From Planctomycetota bacterium (GTDB lineage: Bacteria > Planctomycetota > Planctomycetia > Gemmatales > Gemmataceae), in NCBI GenBank assembly GCA_021807595.1, contig JAKBCS010000001.1:46500-110499 (forward strand): a stretch of DNA of 64,000 bases, written 5' to 3'. A program made the position numbers and the translations under genes. The notes beneath the pieces were generated by a model. That model saw nothing but the letters and a program-made list of their open reading frames with translations. It was not told the origin of the DNA and searched no databases. This document shows, one piece after another, positions 1-10,361 of this stretch (within the stretch, counting starts at the first letter, position 1; every line of letters begins with the position of its first letter).

Positions 1-2
1 AT

Positions 3-170
3 CCGTTTTTCGGCATCTCCGTCTCGTTGCTGGGGGCAGCTTTTATCTTGCCCCTGCCGCTGTGGCTTCTGAAGGATCGGCCCGGAATGACGGCGGCGCG
101 AGCGGTCTGTCAAGCCGCTTCCGCCGCTTGGCTCTTGGCCTGCCATCTGCCGTTCGTCCACAACGGCTAA
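3..170 (+). CDS. C-terminal end of an integral membrane protein (partial, 5' end outside window)
   Basis: The third plus frame is open from the window edge to a TAA at 168-170 and gives 55 residues. It carries two hydrophobic stretches (one beginning FFGISVSLLGAAFILPLPLW, the other AASAAWLLACHLPF) split by a short loop with K, D and R, and third codon positions are rich in G/C as in the neighbouring genes. The pattern is that of the last two helices of a polytopic membrane protein. A UbiA/CtaB-type prenyltransferase end is possible, but that is only a guess from topology. It converges on atpC with a 6-base gap. Confidence 0.6.
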   Translation, partial: PFFGISVSLLGAAFILPLPLWLLKDRPGMTAARAVCQAASAAWLLACHLPFVHNG

Positions 171-176
171 CTTGCC

Positions 177-599
177 TCATCCGCGCGGGGCGCTTTCTTC
201 GCGGTGACGCGCCACGCGCATCTGCGCGCGCGCGCGTTCTTGGAGTTTGAATTTCTCGTCGTTCGCTTGCGGCGTCGTCGCCGGCGTGAGTGCCGCTTGC
301 AGGGTTTGCGAAACGGTTTCCGCATCAATGTCTTCCGCGAGCTGGGCGCGAGCGGTCAATATCGTGACGGTGTTGCCGCGTATCTGCACGAAGCCACTAT
401 CGACGAAGAAGCGACGCACTTCCATGCCGCGGCGCAAGCGCAACTCGCCGCAGCCGAGACGGCCAATCACTGGCATACGTCCCGGCAACACGCCGAGTTC
501 GCCGTCGAACATCGGCACGGCCACGAAATCGGCGGCCTCGTCGAATAACGCCTTTTCCGGCGTGACGATGACGCAATGCAATTCGCGCGATTGGGGCAT
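177..599 (-). CDS. atpC: F1Fo ATP synthase subunit epsilon
   Basis: This is the 140-residue epsilon subunit of the F1 central stalk, which couples rotation to the catalytic head and can inhibit ATP hydrolysis. The N-terminal beta-sandwich is recognisable from LHCVIVTPEKALFDEAADFV and the GELGVLPGRMPVIGRL segment, followed by the VDSGFVQIRGNTVTIL strand typical of the family. The C-terminal helical part is Ala/Gln/Arg rich and diverged. It starts one base after the atpD stop, so translation is probably coupled. It is the last gene of the atp cluster, and ends 6 bases from the stop of the opposing membrane-protein gene. Confidence 0.95.
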   Translation of the reverse strand: MPQSRELHCVIVTPEKALFDEAADFVAVPMFDGELGVLPGRMPVIGRLGCGELRLRRGMEVRRFFVDSGFVQIRGNTVTILTARAQLAEDIDAETVSQTLQAALTPATTPQANDEKFKLQERARAQMRVARHREESAPRG

Positions 600-600
600 G

Positions 601-2656
<2,056 letters not shown>

Positions 2657-2702
2657 TCTCGACTCCGGCCTATACATTTGAAGCAGATTCCACGCTATCT
2701 GG

Positions 2703-2969
2703 CTACTTCGTCTCAGCGCTTCGCCGTGGCGTATAACGGATGCTGTTGCCATAGGTGCTTCCGTGTTCATGTCTCAAACAGTAACGATAGTGCCGTTCTT
2801 TATCCTTTAGGACCAATACACTGCTTTCGTTACAAATTTCACAACGATCTAATTTAATCTCTTCTGCTTCGTAATTGCAGTGAGAACAGTACCAAAAAGT
2901 TTGATCGTTGTCTTCGCAGTACCACGTCATCCCTAACTTGTAGCAGTGCGGACAGTATTGCAGGGCCAT
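2703..2969 (-). CDS. Small zinc-ribbon protein of unknown function
   Basis: An 88-residue protein with metal-binding cysteine pairs CPHC near residue 6, CSHC near residue 28 and CEIC near residue 43, plus single cysteines near 18 and 64. This is enough for two zinc-ribbon-like knuckles. The rest is charged and rich in aromatic residues (TFWYCSHCNYEAEE). It starts 15 bases after the atpG stop and may overlap or abut the nucleotidyltransferase-like gene downstream. The DNA here is clearly more A+T-rich than the atp genes. The pair looks like a small cargo inserted between atpG and atpD. The family was not recognised. Confidence 0.7.
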   Translation of the reverse strand: MALQYCPHCYKLGMTWYCEDNDQTFWYCSHCNYEAEEIKLDRCEICNESSVLVLKDKERHYRYCLRHEHGSTYGNSIRYTPRRSAETK

Positions 2970-2984
2970 GATGCAGCCTCGATT

Positions 2985-3863
2985 CTATTCCAGCGCCGCC
3001 GCCCCGCCGATGACCTCGGCGATTTCCTTCGTGATCTGCGCCTGCCGCGCGCGGTTGTACTCGCGCGACAGGCTTTTGATCATGTCGTCGGCGTTCTCGG
3101 TCGCCTGCTTCATGGTGACGCGACGGGCGATTTGCTCGCTGACGGCGGCGTCGAGAAAACACTGAAACAGCCGTACTTTGAACGACACCGGCAGCAGTTC
3201 CTGCAAGATGTCGCCCGCGCTGGGCAGGAACTCGTATTCGACGCGGGGCTTCTGCTCCGGCCGCGTCTCGGCGGTAGCCGACGGCGACAACGGCAGCAGT
3301 GTCTCGACGACGGGAATTTGTCGAGCCGCATTGAGGAACTTCATGTAAGCGACTTCGACGCGATCCACTTTTTCGCCGATAAACGCTTCGAGGTAGTGAT
3401 TGGCGATTACCTCAACCTCGTCGAAGCGAGGCTTGTCCTCGAATTGTGTGTAGGTGCGTTCGGCCTTAACGCCCTGATAGCGAAAGAAATTAATGGGACG
3501 CTTGCCGGATAGCTCTAGGTGCAGAGCCGCATTTTCCGCCTGAATTAGTCGAAGGCGTTGGTTTGCCTCGCGGAGAATACTGGCGTTGTAGCCGCCGCAT
3601 AGACCGCGATTGGAGCCGATCACCAAGAAAAGCGTTTTCTTCACCTCCGCGCGCTTTTGCAACAGCGGGTGCGAAAGGTTTGTTGCTGAGGCGCTCAGGT
3701 CGGCGGCCAATTCGGTGATCTTGCGCGTGTACGCCGCAGCCTCGGTGGCGCGGTCGAAGGCTTTCTTAAAGCGCGCCGTAGCAATCAGTTCCATCGTTCG
3801 CGTAATCTTCTTGATGTTGCGAACTGCCTTACGGCGTTTGACGAGCGCTCGGGTGTTGGCCAT
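2985..3863 (-). CDS. atpG: F1Fo ATP synthase subunit gamma
   Basis: This 292-residue subunit forms the rotating coiled-coil shaft inside the alpha3beta3 head. The N-terminal helix carries the family signature (residues 1-40, including RRKAVRNIKKITRTMELIAT), followed by the Rossmann-like middle with GSNRGLCGGYNA. The C-terminal helix near ARRVTMKQATENADDMIKSL, and the EIAEVIGGAAALE end, match the conserved gamma C-terminus. A 213-base gap holding a tandem palindromic repeat separates it from atpA, an unusually long spacer for this operon. Confidence 0.97.
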   Translation of the reverse strand: MANTRALVKRRKAVRNIKKITRTMELIATARFKKAFDRATEAAAYTRKITELAADLSASATNLSHPLLQKRAEVKKTLFLVIGSNRGLCGGYNASILREANQRLRLIQAENAALHLELSGKRPINFFRYQGVKAERTYTQFEDKPRFDEVEVIANHYLEAFIGEKVDRVEVAYMKFLNAARQIPVVETLLPLSPSATAETRPEQKPRVEYEFLPSAGDILQELLPVSFKVRLFQCFLDAAVSEQIARRVTMKQATENADDMIKSLSREYNRARQAQITKEIAEVIGGAAALE

Positions 3864-3890
3864 GATGTCTCGACTATCTCACAGTAATCT

Positions 3891-4070
3891 GGCGAGCGGG
3901 GGGCGTCAGCCCCCTGATTTCTTCGTGCAATATCAGGGGGCGTCAGCCCCCTGATTTCTTCGTGCAATATCAGGGGGCGTCAGCCCCCTGATTTCTTCGT
4001 GCAATATCAGGGGGCGTCAGCCCCCTGATTTCTTCGTGCAATATCAGGGGGCTGACGCCCCCCGCTCGCC
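3891..4070. repeat. 37-bp tandem repeat array bounded by a perfect 26-bp inverted repeat
   Basis: A unit of 37 bases (a palindromic part, CAGGGGGCGTCAGCCCCCTG, then a constant ATTTCTTCGTGCAATAT) is repeated head to tail, with four copies of the palindrome-plus-spacer. The array opens with a 26-base sequence at 3891-3916 beginning GGCGAGCGGGGGGC, and closes at 4045-4070 with its exact reverse complement. The constant spacers rule out a CRISPR array. Related elements occur at 6466-6525 and 16979-17038. The array occupies most of the atpA-atpG spacer, so its transcript could fold into strong hairpins. Confidence 0.95.
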
Positions 4071-4076
4071 ATGTGT

Positions 4077-5852
4077 TTACTTCGCCGCCTTGATCTTATC
4101 TTGTGGCGCTTTGATGGCATCGCTGCGCGGAGCGGGTATCGCTCCGGCGGGACGAAATTGCGCCTGGAAGTTCGTGATCGCCGCCGCCAACTGTTGGTCG
4201 ATCTCTTTCGTCAGCTTGCGTTCCTTGCGGAGCGCGTTGACAACTTGCGGCTGGCGTTCGTGCATGTAATGCAGGAATTGCTCCTCCCAGCCACGGACCT
4301 CTTTGATGGGTACCTTGTCGAGAAAGCCTTTTGTACCGGCAAAGATAATCATTACCTGATCGATTACGTTCATCGGTTTAAACTGCGGCTGTTTCAAGAT
4401 CTCGACCATGCGATAGCCGCGATCGAGTTGCGATTGCGTGGCCTTGTCGAGTTCGGTGCCGAGCTGGGCGAACGCCTCCAGTTCGCGGAACGAGGCCAAG
4501 TCCAGACGCAAACCGCCGGCCACTTGTTTCATGGCCGAAATCTGTGCCTTGCCGCCGACTCGCGACACGCTGATGCCAACATCAATTGCCGGACGAATGC
4601 CGGCGTTGAACAAGTCCGGCTGCAGGTAAATCTGACCGTCGGTGATGGAGATAACATTCGTCGGAATATAGGCGGATACTTCGCCGTCCAGCGTCTCGAT
4701 GATGGGCAATGCGGTTAGCGAACCGCCCGACGCTGCCACCTTGGCCAGTTTGTGGCCGGGAAACTTCGGCAAGTCGTGCTTCTCCGCGTGTTCCTTGTCC
4801 ACCGGGCCGAGGTAGACCTTGCCCTTTTCCCCGTGTTGACGCGGTTCGCCTTGCTCGTTGTTGACGCCCCAGTCGTCGCCGACCTTTTTCTCGTCGGCGT
4901 CCTTGGGCACGATGACGTAGCGTTCGGCGATCTTGGCGGAGCGTTCGAGCAAACGCGAGTGAGCATAGAAAATGTCGCCGGGATACGCCTCCCGTCCGGG
5001 CGAACGTCGCATCAGCAACGACAGCTGACGATAGGCCACCGCTTGTTTGGATAAGTCGTCGTAGACGACCAGCGTATCGCGGCCTTGCTCGTACATGAAG
5101 AACTCGGCCATGGCGCAACCGGCGTAAGGGGCGATGTACTGCAACGGAGCGGGGTCCGATGAGGAAGCGATGACAACGATGGTGTAATCCATCGCGCCGT
5201 GTTCGCGGAGAACTTCGACGTTGCGGGCGACGCTCGATTCTTTTTGACCGCAGGCCACATACACGCAAATCACGCCGCTGTCGCGCTGGTTGATGATGGT
5301 GTCCAGGGCGATGACCGTCTTGCCGGTCTTCCGGTCGCCGATGATGAGTTCTCGCTGTCCGCGACCGATCGGCGTCATGGCGTCGATGGCCTTGATGCCG
5401 GTTTGCAGCGGCACGTCCACCGGCTGACGCCCGGCTACGCCGGGCGCAATCGATTCGACGAAGCGCGTGTGTGTGGCGGCGATGGGGCCTTTGCCATCCA
5501 GTGGATTGCCAAGCGGATCGACGACTCGACCAATCAACGCTTCGCCGACCGGAACGCGCAACAGGCTGCCGGTCGCACGGACCTCATCGCCTTCGGAAAT
5601 GCTCTTGTAATCGCCGAGAACGATGACACCGACCGAGTTTTCTTCGAGATTGAAGGCCAAGCCGCGCACGCCGGTGCGCACACACTCCACCATCTCGCCG
5701 GCCATTACGTTCGAGAGACCGTAGACGTGGGCGATGCCGTCGCCGACCTCCAGAATCTGACCGACTTCCTTCGGCTCGATCTTGTCGCGGTAATTATTGA
5801 TTTCCTCGGTCAACACCGAGACGATTTCATTGGCGTTGATGCGCGTGGACAT
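4077..5852 (-). CDS. atpA: F1Fo ATP synthase subunit alpha, with a large internal insertion
   Basis: This is the non-catalytic nucleotide-binding F1 subunit. It has 591 residues against a usual length near 510. The P-loop GDRKTGKT lies near residue 172, followed by [12 protein letters not shown] and the conserved [20 protein letters not shown] region. Between LLERSAKI (about 308) and [12 protein letters not shown] (about 376) there is an insertion of roughly 60 residues, lysine and acid rich ([19 protein letters not shown] and onward). The C-terminus also extends past the usual end. The ATG at 5852 matches the conserved N-terminus ([14 protein letters not shown]) and overlaps the atpH end by 26 bases. 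Confidence 0.97.
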   Translation of the reverse strand: MSTRINANEIVSVLTEEINNYRDKIEPKEVGQILEVGDGIAHVYGLSNVMAGEMVECVRTGVRGLAFNLEENSVGVIVLGDYKSISEGDEVRATGSLLRVPVGEALIGRVVDPLGNPLDGKGPIAATHTRFVESIAPGVAGRQPVDVPLQTGIKAIDAMTPIGRGQRELIIGDRKTGKTVIALDTIINQRDSGVICVYVACGQKESSVARNVEVLREHGAMDYTIVVIASSSDPAPLQYIAPYAGCAMAEFFMYEQGRDTLVVYDDLSKQAVAYRQLSLLMRRSPGREAYPGDIFYAHSRLLERSAKIAERYVIVPKDADEKKVGDDWGVNNEQGEPRQHGEKGKVYLGPVDKEHAEKHDLPKFPGHKLAKVAASGGSLTALPIIETLDGEVSAYIPTNVISITDGQIYLQPDLFNAGIRPAIDVGISVSRVGGKAQISAMKQVAGGLRLDLASFRELEAFAQLGTELDKATQSQLDRGYRMVEILKQPQFKPMNVIDQVMIIFAGTKGFLDKVPIKEVRGWEEQFLHYMHERQPQVVNALRKERKLTKEIDQQLAAAITNFQAQFRPAGAIPAPRSDAIKAPQDKIKAAK

Positions 5853-6441
5853 AGTTGCCTTTCTCGATGAGTTGATTCTTAATTCGTTCCAATCGCGCCC
5901 GCACGCTGCCATCGTAGACCCAATCGTCCACTTTCACGATCAAGCCGCCGAGCAAATCGGGATCGACGCGAACGGAGAGAACCGGCTCGCGGCCAAACTT
6001 CTCGCGTAACTCCCGACGCAACCGTTCGCTCTGCTCGTCGTCGAGCGCAACGGCGGAGGTCGCCTCGACGCGCATACGACCGGCCCGTTGCTCGTAGAGT
6101 TCGCGCATCAGCACGACTACCTCGCGGAGAACGCCGAGACGATTGTGATCGTTGAGTACGAGCAGAAAGTGATACAGAACCTGGTTGACCTTGGCCTCAA
6201 AAACACGGCGCAGCGCTGCGCGTTTGTGTTCGCGGCTGACGACGGCACTGGCGAGGAAGACTGCGAAGACCTTATCGCGCGCGATAACCTCGTGAATCAG
6301 CGACTCCATTTGGTCCAGCACTTCTTGCGTTTGCCGGTGCTTGTCGGCGGCGTCCAAAAGCGCCTCCGCGTAGATGCGGGCGACGTGTCGCGTGGCATCG
6401 TCGAAGACGGTGGCGTGATGGAATTGTTCGGTCTCTGTCAT
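5827..6441 (-). CDS. atpH: F1Fo ATP synthase subunit delta
   Basis: A 204-residue peripheral-stalk subunit linking F1 alpha to the b subunits. The N-terminal helical domain starts [20 protein letters not shown]. The conserved C-terminal signature is visible as [33 protein letters not shown]. The last residues are read through the start of atpA (26-base overlap), so the two are probably translationally coupled. The 100-base gap upstream to atpF contains a palindromic repeat element. Confidence 0.95.
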   Translation of the reverse strand: MTETEQFHHATVFDDATRHVARIYAEALLDAADKHRQTQEVLDQMESLIHEVIARDKVFAVFLASAVVSREHKRAALRRVFEAKVNQVLYHFLLVLNDHNRLGVLREVVVLMRELYEQRAGRMRVEATSAVALDDEQSERLRRELREKFGREPVLSVRVDPDLLGGLIVKVDDWVYDGSVRARLERIKNQLIEKGNYVHAHQRQ

Positions 6442-6465
6442 AATGATCCGTCCAAGTCGAAACCC

Positions 6466-6525
6466 GGCGAGGGGGTGTCGGCCCTCTGTTTTGACGCTAA
6501 CATGGGGCTGACGCCCCCGCTCGCC
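6466..6525. repeat. Degenerate copy of the GGCGAGCGGGGG palindromic element
   Basis: The spacer between atpF and atpH begins at 6466 with GGCGAGGGGGTGTCGGCCCT and ends at 6525 with GGCTGACGCCCCCGCTCGCC. The outer ends are near-complementary and match the arms of the element at 3891-4070. It is interpreted as a dispersed REP-like intergenic repeat. Confidence 0.75.
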
Positions 6526-6541
6526 AAAGAACTACCCGGCA

Positions 6542-7210
6542 TTAGGCGAGGGCGGTTTGTTGCCGGCCATTGCCGACCTGGCGCAACTCTACCATGGCCT
6601 CGTCCACGAACCGGCGATGGTCGTCGGGGTTCATTTGATGACGAATGACTTTGCTCGCCACCAAAGCTGAGAGTTGCACCACCTGGGTTTGAAGATCGCG
6701 TTTCGCTTGGTCGTAAGCGAGTAACATTTCGCGTTGCAAACGCTCGTGTTCGGCTTGAATTTTCTTGTGTGCCTCAGCGGTCAACTCGGCAGCGGAGCGT
6801 TCCGCGGCTCGGCGAGCTTCTTCAATCATTTGCCGGGCTTGCTCGCTGGCTTGACGCATTTGCGCTTCCAACTGAGCGCGGAGCCGACCCGCCTCGTCGC
6901 GCGCTTGTTGTGCTTCGTGCAGGGCGGCGTGGATGGCGCGTTCGCGCTGCTCCAATCCCTGCATCATCGGCTTCCAGGCGAATTTGCTCAACACGAAAAG
7001 CAGGACTAAGAAGACCGCCAACGTCCAGATGCCGAGGTCCGTGGCCTTGGCGAAGAGATCGTGATCCGCTTCCTCGGCGTGGCCTTTGTCGGAATGTGAG
7101 TCGGCGGCTATAACCTCGCCGTGTTCCGGCTCCGAGGCGCGAAGCGACGCCGGTGCGCACAAAACCGAAGCGAGCAGACCGACTCCCAAGATCAACAATT
7201 CGCGATACAT
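6542..7210 (-). CDS. atpF: F1Fo ATP synthase subunit b, with N-terminal signal-like extension
   Basis: A 222-residue peripheral-stalk subunit. One membrane helix (LGIWTLAVFLVLLFVLSKFAW) is followed by KPMMQGLEQRERAIHAALHEA and a long Ala/Glu/Gln/Arg coiled coil, as in the b family. Ahead of the membrane helix there is a hydrophobic stretch (LLILGVGLLASVLCAPASLRA) and then a His/Glu/Asp-rich linker. This looks like a cleavable signal peptide, longer than the classical b subunit N-terminus. The ATG at 7210 precedes this signal directly. It lies 104 bases after atpE. Confidence 0.93.
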   Translation of the reverse strand: MYRELLILGVGLLASVLCAPASLRASEPEHGEVIAADSHSDKGHAEEADHDLFAKATDLGIWTLAVFLVLLFVLSKFAWKPMMQGLEQRERAIHAALHEAQQARDEAGRLRAQLEAQMRQASEQARQMIEEARRAAERSAAELTAEAHKKIQAEHERLQREMLLAYDQAKRDLQTQVVQLSALVASKVIRHQMNPDDHRRFVDEAMVELRQVGNGRQQTALA

Positions 7211-7314
7211 AGCAACCTCATCGCCTCGACGAAAAGCATTCGTGATCTCGCCGGCCCGCAGCGCCGGCAAGGACGGCCCTTGCAAGCGCGGCGGAATAGC
7301 AGCAAACCATTGAT

Positions 7315-7632
7315 TTAGAATGTGGCCCTCAAGCTGATGCAGACAATCAGAGCGAAGAACGTCGCGCCTTCGAGGAGGGCTGCGATGACGATCATTGCCG
7401 TTTGAATGCGTCCGGCAACTTCGGGTTGCCGTGCCATGCTCTCTAAAGCCGCCGCACCGATGCGGCCGAAGCCCCAACCCGCGCCGACGATGGTAATTGC
7501 AGCGCCAAGACCCGCTCCCAGACCCGCGCCGGCAAGTGTTACCGAGGTCGGCGTCGTCTGTTGCGCGAAGGCAGGCGAAGCAATCACCAGGAGAACAACC
7601 AACACCAGGCAAAGCAGATTCAAGACTTTCAT
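7315..7632 (-). CDS. atpE: F1Fo ATP synthase subunit c, with predicted signal peptide
   Basis: A 105-residue c-ring subunit, two helices in a hairpin. The polar loop contains ARQPEV and the second helix carries the ion-binding carboxylate E88 (ALLEGATFF). An N-terminal signal-like segment with a likely cleavage after SPAFA extends it beyond the usual 75-85 residues. Compared with Na+-binding rings, the glutamine on helix 1 is F here, and the ES-T/Y set after the carboxylate is EG-A/F. Proton coupling is therefore the more likely reading. The start at 7632 was chosen because it precedes the signal peptide directly. Confidence 0.94.
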   Translation of the reverse strand: MKVLNLLCLVLVVLLVIASPAFAQQTTPTSVTLAGAGLGAGLGAAITIVGAGWGFGRIGAAALESMARQPEVAGRIQTAMIVIAALLEGATFFALIVCISLRATF

Positions 7633-7699
7633 GGAAGAATTCACTCCGGTTTCAAAGTGCCCAAAAGAGATCCAGGTCACACACGCTATCGACGAACAC

Positions 7700-8683
7700 T
7701 CAATGTTCGGGATTCAGCGACATCCCCATAAACAGCGCCGTCAGGAAGACGAAAATGTACGCCTGCAAGAAGGCGACAAACAGCTCCAACAAACTGAGCG
7801 CGGCCACGCCGAGAACACTGGCAAGCGACACGCCGCCAACCAAGAGCCAACTCTTCGAGTGCGCGGCGCTCACGATGAACAACAGAATGACCGCCAATAC
7901 CATGTGGCCGGCGAACATATTGGCGAACAAACGCACGGCCAACACACCGCTCTTGATGACCGACCCCAGCATTTCAATCGTGAAGATGGCGAGACTGAAA
8001 AACCAGCCGACGTAGGGCACGTCGATATGGGGCCAGATCGAGCCGACGTAGCGAATCGAGCCGATCGCAAGCGGGCCTAGGATCGGTACCGAGCGCAACC
8101 CGGCGTAGGGATCGTCGGCAGCGTGGTGTTCGTCGTGATGCCCCGATTCTTCGTGATGTCCGTGTCCGTGTCCGTGCTTACCGGGCGGCGCGTAGCCTAA
8201 CTTCACAATGGCCGCGCCGTGCAGCATGACGAAACTGACGAGAGCCAACGCTCCGGTGGCATAAATGTTGGCTGTAGGCGACCCCATGAACGGAAACATG
8301 CCAAGCAGATTGCAGAACAACAGGAATAAAAACAGCGTCCATAGATAAGGAACGTATTTATCGGCGTCTTTATCGCCGAGGTTCGGCTTGGCCACTTCGT
8401 TCCGCACGAAGGTTAGCAACGATTCAAAGGCGTTCCACCATCGCCCCTTGGGCAATTCGCCGTTCCGGGCACGACGCGCGAGCGGCAGGTAGATCATGAG
8501 AATCAGCGCGGCGGCAATCAATTCCAGAACCATGAATTTGGTAATCTGAAACGGCTTATCTCTTCCGGGGATGAAGAAGGCGGGCAGCTGCAACTCTTGC
8601 TTGTCACCGAAAAGGGTGGTGAAGAACTCCCAGACGGAAGAGTCTTGCACATGCTCGAATGGGTCGGGCTTATGTTCCGCCAT
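7700..8683 (-). CDS. atpB: F1Fo ATP synthase subunit a, with His-rich loop
   Basis: A 327-residue polytopic subunit forming the proton half-channels. The essential arginine helix reads SGVLAVRLFANMFAGHMVLA, and the C-terminal helix pair (LELFVAFLQAYIFVFLTALF) is typical. Between two membrane helices there is a strongly His-rich stretch (around 8120-8178, HGHGHGHHEESGHHDEHH), which is not part of the common family core and could bind metal ions. The start is uncertain: ATG 8683 has GGTGAG upstream, and a GTG 15 bases earlier is also possible. Confidence 0.94.
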   Translation of the reverse strand: MAEHKPDPFEHVQDSSVWEFFTTLFGDKQELQLPAFFIPGRDKPFQITKFMVLELIAAALILMIYLPLARRARNGELPKGRWWNAFESLLTFVRNEVAKPNLGDKDADKYVPYLWTLFLFLLFCNLLGMFPFMGSPTANIYATGALALVSFVMLHGAAIVKLGYAPPGKHGHGHGHHEESGHHDEHHAADDPYAGLRSVPILGPLAIGSIRYVGSIWPHIDVPYVGWFFSLAIFTIEMLGSVIKSGVLAVRLFANMFAGHMVLAVILLFIVSAAHSKSWLLVGGVSLASVLGVAALSLLELFVAFLQAYIFVFLTALFMGMSLNPEH

Positions 8684-8716
8684 ATTCACACTCACCACGA
8701 TTGCCGATGTTCCGGA

Positions 8717-9100
8717 TCACACGCGCGCTTCGGGCCGACCGGCCAAGAGCAGGCCCAAATCCAAAGTCAACGTAAACAGATAACCCACGACCAACCAGAT
8801 CAAGAAACTTTGCTGCTGATAGTAAGGCAGCCAGGCAAACAACGCCCAACCGCCCGCCAGCACGAAGGCCATGCGAATGCCGGTGCCGCCCAAAACCATA
8901 ATCAATTGTTGGTCCGGCGATTGCCGCAATGCCATTTCGCCCCACAGGAGCGTCAGCACGCCGGGTATCAAGCACAGCAAGAGGGCCGTGCCCAGATACA
9001 CGACCGCCGCATCGCCGCCGCCAAAATGACGGGCGGGCAATCCAACTAGCAACCAGAACGCGGCCGAGCCGCCGACAAGAAGCGACAAACGACGAATCAC
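8717..9100 (-). CDS. atpI: AtpI-like ATP synthase accessory membrane protein
   Basis: A 127-residue protein with about four hydrophobic helices, including LSLLVGGSAAFWLLVGLPAR, VYLGTALLLCLIPGVLTLLW and SFLIWLVVGYLFTLTLDLGL. Its position between the AtpZ-like gene and atpB matches ATP synthase subunit I, which assists c-ring assembly and ion supply. It begins with GTG at 9100, inside a GTGA overlap with the stop codon of the gene before it, so translation is coupled. Sequence similarity to AtpI is weak by eye, and the name rests largely on position and topology. Confidence 0.7.
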   Translation of the reverse strand: MIRRLSLLVGGSAAFWLLVGLPARHFGGGDAAVVYLGTALLLCLIPGVLTLLWGEMALRQSPDQQLIMVLGGTGIRMAFVLAGGWALFAWLPYYQQQSFLIWLVVGYLFTLTLDLGLLLAGRPEARV

Positions 9101-9339
9101 CGGGACTCCCGATCGGACTGGGAAGAATCCTTCGAGTCCATCCTGTTCAATAAATGTATCAAATGCACGAGACCGCCAATGAGGCCCAACGCCGCGCCGC
9201 CGACCGCGCCCCACGGACTCCAGCCGAGGTAACGATCGAGCAACACGCCGACCACCACCGGCACGACCATTTCCAGCCCGATTTGGCTGAGGGCGACATA
9301 GCGCCCCATCTCGCGGGAATCGGGCATTTGCGGAAGCAT
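9097..9339 (-). CDS. AtpZ/AtpQ-like small membrane protein
   Basis: An 80-residue protein with two helices: LSQIGLEMVVPVVVGVLLDR, then WGAVGGAALGLIGGLVHLIH. The glycine-rich second helix and the LLDRYLGWSPW turn resemble AtpZ/AtpQ, the F1Fo gene-1 proteins (DUF4405/AtpZ class) often found at the head of atp operons. GAGGAGG lies six bases upstream of the ATG, the strongest ribosome site in this cluster, as expected for the first gene. It ends in a four-base overlap with the AtpI-like gene. Confidence 0.75.
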   Translation of the reverse strand: MLPQMPDSREMGRYVALSQIGLEMVVPVVVGVLLDRYLGWSPWGAVGGAALGLIGGLVHLIHLLNRMDSKDSSQSDRESR

Positions 9340-9665
9340 GGAACCTCCTCATCGGATGTCGAGACGGACTCGAGATCCTTGTCGCTCCGCGCTCCATTCA
9401 CTCGTGCGAGGGTATTTTCAGACCCTAGCGAGGAAAGTCAATCTGTCTTTTGTGTAAGTTTTCACAAAGTCGGAAAAACGTCGGAACGAGAGGCCAACTC
9501 TATCGACTGCCAGGAACTTCCCCCGTGTCATTGAGGGAAGTCCGTCCGAAAAAAAACCGAGAAAATGTCGCTTTTTCTGTTGCAGAATGCGGCGCGACGA
9601 AAGATACTTATTGGAGAGAGTATGAACGTCCTTGCATCCCTTCATCCATTTTTTGGAGGTAAACG
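9340..9665. other. Divergent intergenic region between the atp cluster and a plus-strand gene
   Basis: No gene is supported here. It must hold the promoter of the atp cluster (leftwards) and that of the small secreted protein (rightwards), but no convincing -35/-10 pair was picked out on either strand. A weak inverted repeat (ACTTCCC at 9516-9522, GGGAAGT at 9535-9541) and a run of eight A residues at 9549-9556 are the only local structures noted. Confidence 0.5.
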
Positions 9666-10004
9666 ATGTCTCGCCTGCGTTTTGTGCTGCCGTTGTTCGC
9701 CCTCAGTCTGTTTTCGACGGGATACCTCACGGGCGAGGATAAGAAGACGGATAAGGAGCCGGTTATCGTCAAGGCACAACTGCCGCGTTACTTCAAACAG
9801 CTCGGTCTCAACGACAAACAGAAAAAGGACATCTACTTGATTCAGGCGAAATATGCCATTGAAATCAAGAAACTCAACGATCAGATCGCCGCATTGAAAG
9901 AACAATCCAAGGTGGATGTGGAGAACGTACTGACCGCCGGACAAAAGACGCGCTTGCGAGAAATTCGCAGCGGGACGGACAAAGATAAAGAGATCAAGAA
10001 GTGA
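9666..10004 (+). CDS. Small secreted helical protein, Spy/CpxP-like in character
   Basis: A 112-residue protein with an N-terminal signal peptide (FVLPLFALSLFSTGYLTG) and a highly charged, mostly helical mature part. The run DKQKKDIYLIQAKYAIEIKK, followed by a segment ending LTAGQKTRLREI, resembles the length and LTxxQ-like pattern of periplasmic Spy/CpxP/zinc-resistance helical proteins. This is inference from character only. GGAGG is placed seven bases ahead of the ATG. It diverges from the atp cluster. No partner gene is evident. Confidence 0.75.
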   Translation: MSRLRFVLPLFALSLFSTGYLTGEDKKTDKEPVIVKAQLPRYFKQLGLNDKQKKDIYLIQAKYAIEIKKLNDQIAALKEQSKVDVENVLTAGQKTRLREIRSGTDKDKEIKK

Positions 10005-10073
10005 ACGACTTTCCCATCGGAAGCGTCGGCGTAAGATTCCACCGCCGATGCTTCCGATGAGGTCTGGCAAGTC

Positions 10074-10337
10074 TCACACGATGGTACTGGTTCGATACAA
10101 CTCGAATGCGACTTGCCAGGCATCTCCGGCGCTGCCGAACTCCAAATCGGTGCCCAAGGCTTCGGGGCCGTCCACACTCTGGCGAAGAAAGGCGCGCCAA
10201 CTGCCGTTTTCGCCGCGCGCAATGCCCACGAACGCCTCGCCGAGGTTAGGCCCGTTCACCCTCAGCACCGAGTCCTCTCCGGCTGCTTCTGCCTTGCACT
10301 GACGCTGTTTAAACCAAAACGGCACGATCGGTGACAT
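10074..10337 (-). CDS. Hypothetical protein, 87 residues
   Basis: The reading frame has a good ribosome site (AGGAG seven bases before the ATG at 10337) and codon usage like its neighbours. The protein is soluble, with no signal or membrane segment, and reads as mixed alpha/beta (for example LGEAFVGIARGENGSWRAFL). No family was recognised. It is followed on the opposite strand by the end of the small secreted protein and preceded by two lipoprotein genes on the same strand, which may share its transcript. Confidence 0.65.
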   Translation of the reverse strand: MSPIVPFWFKQRQCKAEAAGEDSVLRVNGPNLGEAFVGIARGENGSWRAFLRQSVDGPEALGTDLEFGSAGDAWQVAFELYRTSTIV

Positions 10338-10361
10338 CCGGCATCTCCTGGTTCGGCTCGT

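Noticed and set aside
3891..4070. CRISPR-like array
   Set aside because: The intervening sequences are identical, so they are not spacers. No cas genes are near.
7315..7632. Sodium-type c subunit
   Set aside because: Residues aligned with the Na+ ligands (Gln on helix 1, Ser/Thr/Tyr near the carboxylate) are Phe, Gly, Ala and Phe.
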